Origin: Actinomycetes bacterium
Lineage (GTDB): Bacteria > Actinomycetota > Acidimicrobiia > Acidimicrobiales > Acidimicrobilacustridaceae
Direction: 5' to 3'
Assembly (NCBI GenBank): GCA_029782025.1
Contig: JAKOVR010000101.1
Span: 1-41,673 of the forward strand
Length of the DNA stretch: 41,673 nucleotides
Part shown: piece by piece, positions 15,460 to 23,321 of the stretch
Position numbering within the stretch: the stretch's first letter is position 1
Layout: each line of letters starts with the position of its first letter
Notes under the pieces: model-generated
Told to the model about the DNA's origin: nothing
What the model saw: the letters and a program-made list of their open reading frames with translations, nothing else
Database searches by the model: none
Translations under genes and position numbers: made by a program

Positions 15460-18400
15460 ATGTCGGCGGAGGACCACGTCGTCGTGCTCGTCGAAGGCGC
15501 GGACTGGGTCAGGCGGTGGGCGGACGCCCGGGAGGCCGCCGTGCGCGCCCGGTGGTTCGTCGACATCGTTCGCACCACGGTGGCCGACCACGGCGGGCTG
15601 TTCCCGATCGACCAGGGCGTCGGCGAGCGCGGCCTTGCCGTCTTCGCCCCCGACCGGGGCGTCGACGCGTTGCGATGTGCGCTCGACCTCATGGAGCGGT
15701 TGAGCGGCTCGCCTCGAGCGCGCGGGGCCATCCACGCCGGGCCGGTCTCGATCGCCGGGGACGGCGTGCGCGGCATCGCCCTCCACCTGGGTTCCCGGCT
15801 GCGGTCCGTCGCCGCCGACGGCGACTTGCTCGTCAGCGACGTGGCGATGCGGTACCTCTGCCGACCGACCTGGCCGAGCGAGGTCGAAGCGGTCGACATC
15901 GGCCACCGACGGCTCCGCGACTTCGGCCCCCCCCATCGGCTCTACCGAGTGCGGCCGGCGACCGAGCCGCCGCCGGACACCGCGCCCGGGCGTGCGCCCC
16001 GGCCCGAGGCCGACACGGTCCGTCTGCCACCGCCAGCGCTGCCGACCGGTCCCTCGGCTCCGCCGCCACAAATGATGGCCCTGCTCGAAGCCGACCCGTT
16101 CGTCGGACGCGACCAGGAGATCGCCGAGGTGATCGGCGATCTGCGGCAGGACAACGTGCGAACGGTCTGGCTGCACGGGCCATCCGGTGTCGGCAAGTCC
16201 CGGTTGGCTGCCCGCGCCGCCGCCTTGGCCCGCATGGACGGCACGACGGTCCTCTGGGGCGACACCGAGAACGTGGCATCCGGTCCCTTCCCCGCGGTGA
16301 TCGCCGCCATCGACGAGTACGTCGCGGAGATGCCCATCGAGGCCATCGTCGGGTCCGCCGGGACCGTGATCGGTGACCTGGCGCGGATCCTGCCGTCGCT
16401 CGGGAGCTTCGATCCGCTCGCCGGCACCGCCCTCGATCTCGACAACGCCGACGAGCGGGCCGCGCACGCGCTGGCCGCGCTCTTGCGCGCCATCTCCCGC
16501 CACAGTCCGGTCCTGCTGGTCATCGACGGGGCCGACGCGCTCGACGAACCCACCGTGCGGCTCATCGAGCGGCTGGCGGCCGACCGGTCGCTGCACGCGG
16601 TCCGGGTGCTCCTCACGGCCACCATGCCGATCGGCGACCCGGCGAGACCGGTGGGCGGCGCCGAGGCGCACCGGTCGGTCCTCCCCCTCGACGAACCGTC
16701 CTCGTGGCAGTGCACCGCCGCGTACGCGGAGCGGGCCGGACATCCGGTCCCGGAGATCGACAGCGATGCTCTGCGTTCCGCCCGCGGCCTTCCGCTCCAC
16801 CTGCGGGACCTCGCGCTGCGGGGGACATCACGAGGGCGCGCAACGGCACCGGCGGACGTCGACGGCCGGGCCGACGGGGTCACCTTGAGCGGGAGCACCC
16901 GGCGCATCCTGACCGCGGCAGCCGTGCTCGGCCGTTGGTTCGACCCCGCGCTGGTCACCCGGGTCATCGCCCTCGGGAGCCACCGGCCCGCGTCCGGAGC
17001 ACCAGACCCCGTCGCGGACACCGCGACCGCCGCTGCCGACGTGGCCGCTGCGCTCGCCGATGCCGTGCGGCTCGGGCTGCTGCGAACCCTCGACGGCCGC
17101 ACCTATGCCTTCTCCCACACGGCGGTCCGCAGTTGGCTCATGGCATCGTCGAGCGCCACCCGCCTGGCCTCACTCCACGCCCGGGCCGCCGCCGCTTTGG
17201 GCGCCGACGGCCTCGATCACCCCGACGTGGAGCCCGCGCGCCCGTCGCTCGTCGCCCAGCACCTCGTGGAAGCGGGGCCGGCGTACCGCGCGAGTGCAGC
17301 GGCATGGTGCGAGCGGGCAGGACGGGCGGCCATGGTCCGGGCCGAGTTCGAGGAGGCGTACCGCTGGCTCGGGCTGTCCCTCGAGTACGCCGGGGTTGTC
17401 GACCCCGGCGTCACCAGCACCGCCTGGAGCCCGGAGGTGGTCGACCTCGTCCGGTCGTTCGGCGAGGCGATGGCCCGGGCCGGCCACCGTTCCGCCGCGT
17501 TCGAGGTGCTCGACCCCCTCGCCACGATGCTCGACCGGCCCGAGACGGCGAGGGCGTTCGCGGCGGTCGTGCTCAGTCTCGGGGTGGGCGACATGTTCGG
17601 CCAGGGATCCGCGGCGCTCCTGGGTCGGCTCATGCGCGCCGAGGAGCTGCTCGAGCGCGAGGCGGCCGGTGATCCGGAGCGGATCGCCCTGCTCGTCAGC
17701 GTCCGATCCCGTCGGGCCTGCGAGGAGTACCACTTGCGGCCGCTGGACCTCGTGCGATCCCGTGCACGAGCCGCCCTGGAACTGGCCGAGGGCAGCGGGG
17801 ACCCGACCCTCGTCCTCGACGCCCGCTTGCGCGCCGCCTACGTCGATCGAGGCCCGGGGCGCTCCGTCGCACTGGTCGGTCTCCGCCAGACGATCGCCGA
17901 CGCCGAAGCCCACGGCGCCCACCACGTCTCGTTCCTGGCCACCTGGCTGAGCGCCGGCATCCACTACGAAGAGGGCGCCTTCGACCGCTACGACGACGTC
18001 GTCGAGTCGTGCCGCTCATTGCTCGGCCTCGTCGGTGGTCGCCGGAACGAGATCCGCCTCCGTTCGCTCGAAGCGGCGATCGACATCGGGCGGGGGCGAT
18101 TCGCCCGTGCCGAAGCGACCCTGGATCCGAACGGCCTGCAGGCCCGGTTGTCGGGAACCGACGAAGCCGACGGCGACGCCGACGTCGATCTGCTCATCCT
18201 CAGCGCCTACCTCACCTTCCACCGCGGCCACCTCGGCGACTGGGTCGACCTCCTGGCCATGGCCGTGGAGGAGAACCCACCCGACGACCTGGCTTGGCCC
18301 GCCGCGTACGCCGTGGCGTTGACCAGCGCCGGCCGTCGGATGGATGCCGCGGTCGAACTGACGGCGAGGTTCACGCCCGAGGTCGTCCGAGGCACCCCCC

Positions 18401-18912
18401 GTGATGACAACTGGTCGTCGGTGATGGCCCTCCTCGCTACGGCGGCCAGCGAATGCCCTCCGACGCCCGTACCGATGGTCGTCGCCGAGCTGCTCGAACC
18501 GTTGCGTCACCTGTTCGCTCACGCCGACCCGATCGGCGGGGGTTGCCTCGCCGGCTACCGGGGCAAGTGCCTCTTGGCGGCCGGCCGCCACGCCGAGGCC
18601 GAGGCCGATCTCGACCTGGCGGTGGACCGCAACCGCGAGGCCGGTCTGTGCACCTACCTCACGATCGCGCTGATCGATCGGGCCCTTGCTCGACTTCGCG
18701 TCAGCCGGAGCTGGCCGGACGGCGCCTACCACGTCGATCCCGCCGTCGACCTCGAGCGCGTGACGGCCGCCCGCCACGACCTGCGAGAAGCCGTGGCGCT
18801 GGCGGAGAGGATCGGGATGGCGGCCGAACGGGAGCGGGCGAGCGGGTTGCTGGTCCTGCTCGATCCGGTCCGAGACCCTGGCGGGGAGCCCCGATCGGAG
18901 GAAGGCGGCTGA
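15460..18912 (+). CDS. Degenerate class III cyclase domain fused to a STAND-like ATPase and helical repeats
   Basis: The 1150-residue protein has three parts. Residues 1-165 align with a class III nucleotidyl cyclase domain: VVVLVEGAD corresponds to the first metal motif but has Leu10 where Asp is expected; GVGERGLAVF corresponds to GDGxxavF but with Glu56 for Asp; HLGSRLRSVAADGDLLVS corresponds to the NxxxR segment, keeping Arg113 with His109 for Asn. Residues 214-500 are an AAA/STAND ATPase: FVGRDQE, Walker A GPSGVGKSRLA at 240 and Walker B VLLVIDGADALDE at 351. The rest, to 1150, is TPR-like helices (EVLDPLATMLDRPE, GRHAEAEADLDLAVD). Such proteins are cytoplasmic signal integrators; the ligand is unknown. 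GGGAAGTGGG precedes the ATG. The stop overlaps the next start (TGATG). Alone it should not be a cyclase, since it lacks the metal ligands. Confidence 0.88.
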   Translation: MSAEDHVVVLVEGADWVRRWADAREAAVRARWFVDIVRTTVADHGGLFPIDQGVGERGLAVFAPDRGVDALRCALDLMERLSGSPRARGAIHAGPVSIAGDGVRGIALHLGSRLRSVAADGDLLVSDVAMRYLCRPTWPSEVEAVDIGHRRLRDFGPPHRLYRVRPATEPPPDTAPGRAPRPEADTVRLPPPALPTGPSAPPPQMMALLEADPFVGRDQEIAEVIGDLRQDNVRTVWLHGPSGVGKSRLAARAAALARMDGTTVLWGDTENVASGPFPAVIAAIDEYVAEMPIEAIVGSAGTVIGDLARILPSLGSFDPLAGTALDLDNADERAAHALAALLRAISRHSPVLLVIDGADALDEPTVRLIERLAADRSLHAVRVLLTATMPIGDPARPVGGAEAHRSVLPLDEPSSWQCTAAYAERAGHPVPEIDSDALRSARGLPLHLRDLALRGTSRGRATAPADVDGRADGVTLSGSTRRILTAAAVLGRWFDPALVTRVIALGSHRPASGAPDPVADTATAAADVAAALADAVRLGLLRTLDGRTYAFSHTAVRSWLMASSSATRLASLHARAAAALGADGLDHPDVEPARPSLVAQHLVEAGPAYRASAAAWCERAGRAAMVRAEFEEAYRWLGLSLEYAGVVDPGVTSTAWSPEVVDLVRSFGEAMARAGHRSAAFEVLDPLATMLDRPETARAFAAVVLSLGVGDMFGQGSAALLGRLMRAEELLEREAAGDPERIALLVSVRSRRACEEYHLRPLDLVRSRARAALELAEGSGDPTLVLDARLRAAYVDRGPGRSVALVGLRQTIADAEAHGAHHVSFLATWLSAGIHYEEGAFDRYDDVVESCRSLLGLVGGRRNEIRLRSLEAAIDIGRGRFARAEATLDPNGLQARLSGTDEADGDADVDLLILSAYLTFHRGHLGDWVDLLAMAVEENPPDDLAWPAAYAVALTSAGRRMDAAVELTARFTPEVVRGTPRDDNWSSVMALLATAASECPPTPVPMVVAELLEPLRHLFAHADPIGGGCLAGYRGKCLLAAGRHAEAEADLDLAVDRNREAGLCTYLTIALIDRALARLRVSRSWPDGAYHVDPAVDLERVTAARHDLREAVALAERIGMAAERERASGLLVLLDPVRDPGGEPRSEEGG

Positions 18913-19667
18913 TGCCGACGTCGTGGCTGCTCGCCGCCGATCTCGTCGCGTCGACCGCGCTGGTCGTGCGGTACCGGGGCCGTGCGGACGCACTGATCGA
19001 CTCCTGGCGCGCCTGGGCCGAGGGGGCGGTGCTGTCGAGCGGAGGGACGATCCTCTCGGCCCGGAGCGAGGGGGATGGGCTCGTCGCGGTCTTCCCCGAG
19101 GCTGCTGGCGCCATCGCCACGGCGGTGCTGCTCGCCAAGGGGGGCGACGAGCCCGGCGTGGCCGGTGCACTCTCGGCCCGCGTGGGCCTGCACCGGTGCC
19201 CGGAGGGGCCGGCGCGGGGCACCGTCCTGCCGCGGCCCCGGGAGGTGGCCAGCGTCCGTCAGTTGGCCGACGCCGCCCCGGCCGGTGCCATCGTCGTCTC
19301 GTCGCAGTTCCTGGACGGGGTCCGGGCCCAGCCGATCGCAGCGCCTCCCAGCCTCTTGTCGCTGGGCCCGGGATGCCCTCCGGTCTGGGTGGACGACGTG
19401 CCCGTCAGCCTCGGCCTCGCCTTCGGGTCACGAGAGCCGCATCCGGACGCTGAGCTCGATCCGGTCGCGCACGAGCTGCTCGCCACCCTGCAGGCGTCTC
19501 CCCCCGGGCTCGGCGTCCAGGCCGCCATCCAGCGGCTCGGGCTGGACCTCGACGTCGGCTTCGACCTCCTCGACCAACTTCGCGCCGCCCGCCTCGTGCG
19601 CGAGGTCGACATCGACGTCTACGAGCCGCTCGCCCCACCGACCGAGGAAGGAGACATCCCGAGGTGA
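18912..19667 (+). CDS. Class III cyclase-like domain with C-terminal winged-helix-like region
   Basis: The 251-residue protein begins WLLAADLVAST, matching the first metal motif with Asp10, and SARSEGDGLVAVFPEA, matching the second with Asp55; SARVGLHRC follows as in cyclases. The segment REVASVRQLADAAPAGAIVVSS sits at the transition-state motif but has Gln117 at the expected Arg position (Arg116 is one residue off) and no Asn. Residues about 183-240 (HELLATLQASPPGLG, LDLLDQLRAARLV-like helices) look like a winged helix or small helical protein-binding domain. The active-site parts it retains are those missing from the upstream partner, so I infer a heterodimeric cyclase. It starts on the ATG overlapping the previous stop and ends overlapping the Crp gene by GTGA, so all three are translationally coupled. 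Confidence 0.8.
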   Translation: MPTSWLLAADLVASTALVVRYRGRADALIDSWRAWAEGAVLSSGGTILSARSEGDGLVAVFPEAAGAIATAVLLAKGGDEPGVAGALSARVGLHRCPEGPARGTVLPRPREVASVRQLADAAPAGAIVVSSQFLDGVRAQPIAAPPSLLSLGPGCPPVWVDDVPVSLGLAFGSREPHPDAELDPVAHELLATLQASPPGLGVQAAIQRLGLDLDVGFDLLDQLRAARLVREVDIDVYEPLAPPTEEGDIPR

Positions 19668-20452
19668 CCACGCCGTCCCAGCCCGGCTCCATCCCCGCTC
19701 CGGGCCCGACCCCGACCCCGACGAGGGTGCGGCCGATCGATCACTTCACGTCCGACACCTGGCGCGAGGCACTCGAGCGAGCGGTCGTTCGAGACTGGGA
19801 ACGAGGGGCCTACCTCTTCCACGAGGGCGACCGGGGAGACGGGTTGTACGTGATCGACGCCGGCTACGTCGCCATCCGAAGGGCGGCCGCCGACGGACAC
19901 GAGAACACCCTCACGATCCTCGGACCAGGCGAGGCGTTCGGCGAGCAGGCGCTCCTCCGGAAGGAGGCCCTGCGAACCGCCAGCGCCGTGGCGGTCGTCC
20001 CGACCCGCACCCGGATGCTGCCGAGCGTCGAGTTCGCCCGGCTCCGCGACGAGAGCCCCGCCCTCGACCGGTTCCTCATCGACGTCCTGGCCGCGCAGGT
20101 CAGACGGCTGTCCGAGCAGCTGGTGGACGCGCTGCACACCCCCGCCGAACCGCGGGTCGTGCGACGGCTCCTGATGCTCGCCCCCGTGTTCAGCGTCGAG
20201 GACCACGCCGACGCCCCCGGCAACGGATCTGCTGACGGTCCCGCCGACCGACCGGGTGTGCGCATCACGATCCGCCAGGACGAGCTGGCATCCATGGTGG
20301 GACTCACGCGCCAGACGGTGAACACCGTGCTACGGACGCTCGCCGAGGACGGGTTGGTCGAGTTGTCGTGGGGGACGATCGCGATCCCCGACCTCGACCG
20401 GCTCGCACCGCGGGCCGCCGGGTCGCCCCCGAAACCTGGTCAGGGCACGTAG
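19664..20452 (+). CDS. Crp/Fnr-family cyclic-nucleotide-type transcription regulator
   Basis: The 262-residue protein has a cyclic-nucleotide-binding beta-roll at about 34-125, a dimer helix 128-158 and a winged helix 200-245. The phosphate-binding cassette FGEQALLRKEALRTAS keeps Glu94 and, exactly 10 residues on, Arg104, as in E. coli Crp (E72, R82), so a cyclic nucleotide is plausible. The Crp T127/S128 pair that reads adenine is not conserved. The recognition helix TRQTVNTVL keeps Arg216 (Crp R180) but has Gln217 and Thr221 where Crp has E181 and R185, predicting altered half-site specificity. The N-terminal 25 residues are Pro/Thr-rich. It starts with GTG in a GTGA overlap. Its 3' end overlaps the convergent exported-protein gene by 13 nt. 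The likely targets are the TGTCG-N6-CGACA dyads nearby (inference). Confidence 0.92.
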   Translation: MTTPSQPGSIPAPGPTPTPTRVRPIDHFTSDTWREALERAVVRDWERGAYLFHEGDRGDGLYVIDAGYVAIRRAAADGHENTLTILGPGEAFGEQALLRKEALRTASAVAVVPTRTRMLPSVEFARLRDESPALDRFLIDVLAAQVRRLSEQLVDALHTPAEPRVVRRLLMLAPVFSVEDHADAPGNGSADGPADRPGVRITIRQDELASMVGLTRQTVNTVLRTLAEDGLVELSWGTIAIPDLDRLAPRAAGSPPKPGQGT

Positions 20453-23163
20453 GCCACGACGTCCGCCAGCACATCGACGGTCCCCGAGTTGTTGTAGATC
20501 GTCACCTGCCCCGCGACGTTGAGCTTCACCAGCACCAGGTTGGGAACGACCTGCCCCGTCGCCAGGTTCAGGTTCGACGTCGACGGCACCTGGCCTGGTG
20601 CTAGCGGGTCGGGCACAACTGAAAGGAAGCTCGGCGCGGACGAGTTGACCGAAGTCACGTTCATCCAGACCGCCTTCGCTCCAGACGGCACGCCACCCTG
20701 CCCCGCCACCTGCAGCACGCGGGCCTGGGCGGGACCGAACGCACCGGCGAGACCGACCTGTCCCACGCCTGGGCGAGTGTCGAGGATCCGGCTGGGAATC
20801 AGGGACTGGACCGGACCAGCCGTGCTCGGCGAGAAATAGCCGACCACGTCTGCGAGCACATCGACGTTCCCCGAGTTGTTGTAGATCGTGACTTGGCCCG
20901 ACCCGTTGAGCTTCACCACCACGAGGTTCGGGCGCACCGTCGCCGTCGCGAGGTTCAAGTTGGATGTTCCTGGCACCACGCCTGGGCCGAGAGCGTCAGG
21001 CGTCACCGACAGGAAGCTCTCGGCCGAAGGGTTGACCGACGTGACATTCATCACGACGGCCGTTGCGTCAACAGGAACACCGCCGGTACCGCTGACTTGC
21101 AGCACCCGAGCCTGAGCAGCACCGAATGCGCCTGCGAGGCCCACCTGACCCGGACCCGGGCGCGTGTCCAGCACGCGCTGTGGCGGCACAGCAGTGAGGG
21201 AATCACCAGTAACGGTCCCGTCGTCGAACCATCCGACGACATCGGCGAGCACGTCGACCGTTCCAGAGTTGTTGTATATCGAAAGCCGGCCAAGGGCGTC
21301 GAGCTTCGCCACCACCAAATTCGGGCGCACCGACCCGGGGGTCAGGTTCAGGCTCGACGTCGTGACCGGCACGCCCGGCGAGGGCGCCTCAGGCGTGATG
21401 GACAGGAAGCTGTAGGCCGACGGCTGTACAGCCGTCACGTTGAGAACGACGCTCGTCGCTCCCACAGGAACGCCGCCATTGCCCACCACTTGCAGCAACC
21501 GGGACTGCGCCGCGCCGAACGCGCCAGCGAGACCGACCTGACTTGGCCCTGGTCGCGTGTCGAGCACTCGAGCCGGGGTCAGCGCGTGGAACCGGGGTTC
21601 GCCAGCCGGAACGGCCGCAATCGGGATGACCGGTGCGCTGGGGTCCGATTGAGCACCTGTGCCGTACGCATTGGTCGCCCGCACTCGGAATGTGTAGGGA
21701 GTGCCATTGGAGAGGCCGCTGACTGTGCACGTCAGCGGACCCGAGGTCCACATGCACCCCATGCCGCCCGGAGAAGCCGTCACGTCATAGCTCGTCACAG
21801 GTGTACCTCCGTCGCTCGCCGGCGCGACCCAGCTCACCGCGACGGACGCATCACCAGCGGCGCCCGTCACGCCCGTCGGAGCACCTGGGAAGGTCGCTGT
21901 ACTGACCGCGGAGGGCACGATCGGCGTCGACGGGCTCGATTGAGGCCCCGGTCCGACCGCATTGACCGCACCGACCACAAACGTGTAGCTGACGCCGTTC
22001 GACAGGCCGGTCGCGGTGCAGGTGAGAGGGCCTCCGACCCAGTGACACACGAAGTTCTCAACGTATTGCAGGGGAAGGACGAAGTAGTCCGTGATCGGAG
22101 CACCGCCGTCCGACGTCGGCGCCTGCCATGTGATGGTGGCCGTGCGATCCCCCGGCGTAGCGACGACATTGGTGGGAGCACCGGGAACGCTCGCGGCCGC
22201 TCCGCTCGACCAGATGAGATGCTGGGGACCCTCGATCCTCGCCGGGCCGACCAACTCGCTCAGGGTCTGGGCCCCAGCCAGGCGAACGTGATACGTCACG
22301 CCCGCCGAAGCGACGAATGTGTAGGGACTTGTCGGAAAACATCCAGAGGGGGCGGCGACCTCCACCAGAGTCGCGGGTGACGTACCGGAGTAGACGGCCA
22401 AGTCGCTGCAGAGCCAACCGAGACCGGGGTCGCCAGCTTCGAGGGTGTACTGCTTGGTCGTGGGGGACGTGATGGTGAACCAGCTCGAGTTGTCGTACCG
22501 CAAGGCACCGCCATGCGCCTCACCAGCGTCGATCGTGGCGCCGTTGTTGTCGATCGCGAGGTCTCCTGAAGCTCCGACGAGAGGCGTGGCCGCGCCGAAC
22601 GCGTCATTTGGGGGCGGCGGCGCCCACGAAAGGATATTGACGACCGAGTCGCGAAACGCCACAGGCATGGCGGAGCTCTCGTCCACCGCGATGTGGTACG
22701 TCGTCCCAGCCGTAGCAGTGAAGGTGATACGGGACACGAACACGAATGCCGCCGACGGCCAGTTGTCGTTCGAGGCGACCAGCGTGAGACTCCCGACAGA
22801 CGAGCCTGTGAAGGCGCCGATCAACGTGTCGTTCAAGCCCTGGGAACTGAAGGTGACCGTTCCAGTAGATGTCGGCGTGTACGAGTACCACAGTGTCTTA
22901 CCCAGTGCGCTGGCACCGAGGGACGGCTCACCGACCTCTGCGGACGCGAACTCGAACGTGTCTGCGGCCGCCATCTGGCCGCGTTGACCCAGCACCGTCG
23001 CGTTGGCGAAGTTGTCGTTGGCCGGCGTTGCGGCGTGAGCAGGGGCGGCGAAAGCGCCGAGGATCGATCCGACGCCGAGGACGACAACCAACAGCCGAGA
23101 TGTCACGACGCCCGGCCGCCGGGTGCGATCCCGTGGTTCCCATGATGAGGTCCCGTCGTTCAC
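20440..23163 (-). CDS. Exported PPC/FN3/RILDTR-repeat surface protein
   Basis: The 907-residue protein has a signal peptide ending in AAPAHA near residue 44. Two beta-sandwich domains of pre-peptidase C-terminal type follow (ANDNFANATVLG ... TLWYSYTPTSTGTVTFSS, and PPPNDAFGAATPLVG ...), then two FN3 domains (SVPGAPTNVVATPGD; PGAPTGVTGAAGD), then three about 120-residue repeats of the form R(V/I)LDTRPG ... NNSGTVDVLADVVGYF. It ends DVVAYVP. No enzyme motif is seen, so it is probably an adhesin or surface-layer component. I prefer the GTG at 23163, which lies 9 nt after AGGGGG; the ATG at 23172 abuts that site and is too close. The C-terminal five domains are a near copy of those in the gene ending at 30068. 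A TGTCG-N6-CGACA site lies 94 nt upstream. Confidence 0.85.
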   Translation of the reverse strand: MNDGTSSWEPRDRTRRPGVVTSRLLVVVLGVGSILGAFAAPAHAATPANDNFANATVLGQRGQMAAADTFEFASAEVGEPSLGASALGKTLWYSYTPTSTGTVTFSSQGLNDTLIGAFTGSSVGSLTLVASNDNWPSAAFVFVSRITFTATAGTTYHIAVDESSAMPVAFRDSVVNILSWAPPPPNDAFGAATPLVGASGDLAIDNNGATIDAGEAHGGALRYDNSSWFTITSPTTKQYTLEAGDPGLGWLCSDLAVYSGTSPATLVEVAAPSGCFPTSPYTFVASAGVTYHVRLAGAQTLSELVGPARIEGPQHLIWSSGAAASVPGAPTNVVATPGDRTATITWQAPTSDGGAPITDYFVLPLQYVENFVCHWVGGPLTCTATGLSNGVSYTFVVGAVNAVGPGPQSSPSTPIVPSAVSTATFPGAPTGVTGAAGDASVAVSWVAPASDGGTPVTSYDVTASPGGMGCMWTSGPLTCTVSGLSNGTPYTFRVRATNAYGTGAQSDPSAPVIPIAAVPAGEPRFHALTPARVLDTRPGPSQVGLAGAFGAAQSRLLQVVGNGGVPVGATSVVLNVTAVQPSAYSFLSITPEAPSPGVPVTTSSLNLTPGSVRPNLVVAKLDALGRLSIYNNSGTVDVLADVVGWFDDGTVTGDSLTAVPPQRVLDTRPGPGQVGLAGAFGAAQARVLQVSGTGGVPVDATAVVMNVTSVNPSAESFLSVTPDALGPGVVPGTSNLNLATATVRPNLVVVKLNGSGQVTIYNNSGNVDVLADVVGYFSPSTAGPVQSLIPSRILDTRPGVGQVGLAGAFGPAQARVLQVAGQGGVPSGAKAVWMNVTSVNSSAPSFLSVVPDPLAPGQVPSTSNLNLATGQVVPNLVLVKLNVAGQVTIYNNSGTVDVLADVVAYVP

Positions 23164-23256
23164 CGTATGCATCCCCCTGGTCTCAGGTCGCTCGCCATCC
23201 GGCCTGATGGAAACCACGCCGTCCCGCCATCGAACCACCACATACGTTCACGTGTC

Positions 23257-23272
23257 TGTCGGACCGCCGACA
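23257..23272 (-). promoter_or_regulatory. TGTCG-N6-CGACA dyad upstream of the PPC/FN3 protein gene
   Basis: Exact dyad TGTCG-GCGGTC-CGACA read on the minus strand, followed by GACACG as in other copies. If centred near -41.5, transcription would begin near 23223. A TTCGAT block sits 16 bases after the shared GACAGA hexamer at the -10 position. It lies in the 158-nt gap between two exported-protein genes. Confidence 0.7.
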
Positions 23273-23321
23273 TCCGCGGCTCGAACCGCCCCACGGCCGG
23301 CAGGAAGTGGAGCCCGTCGGA

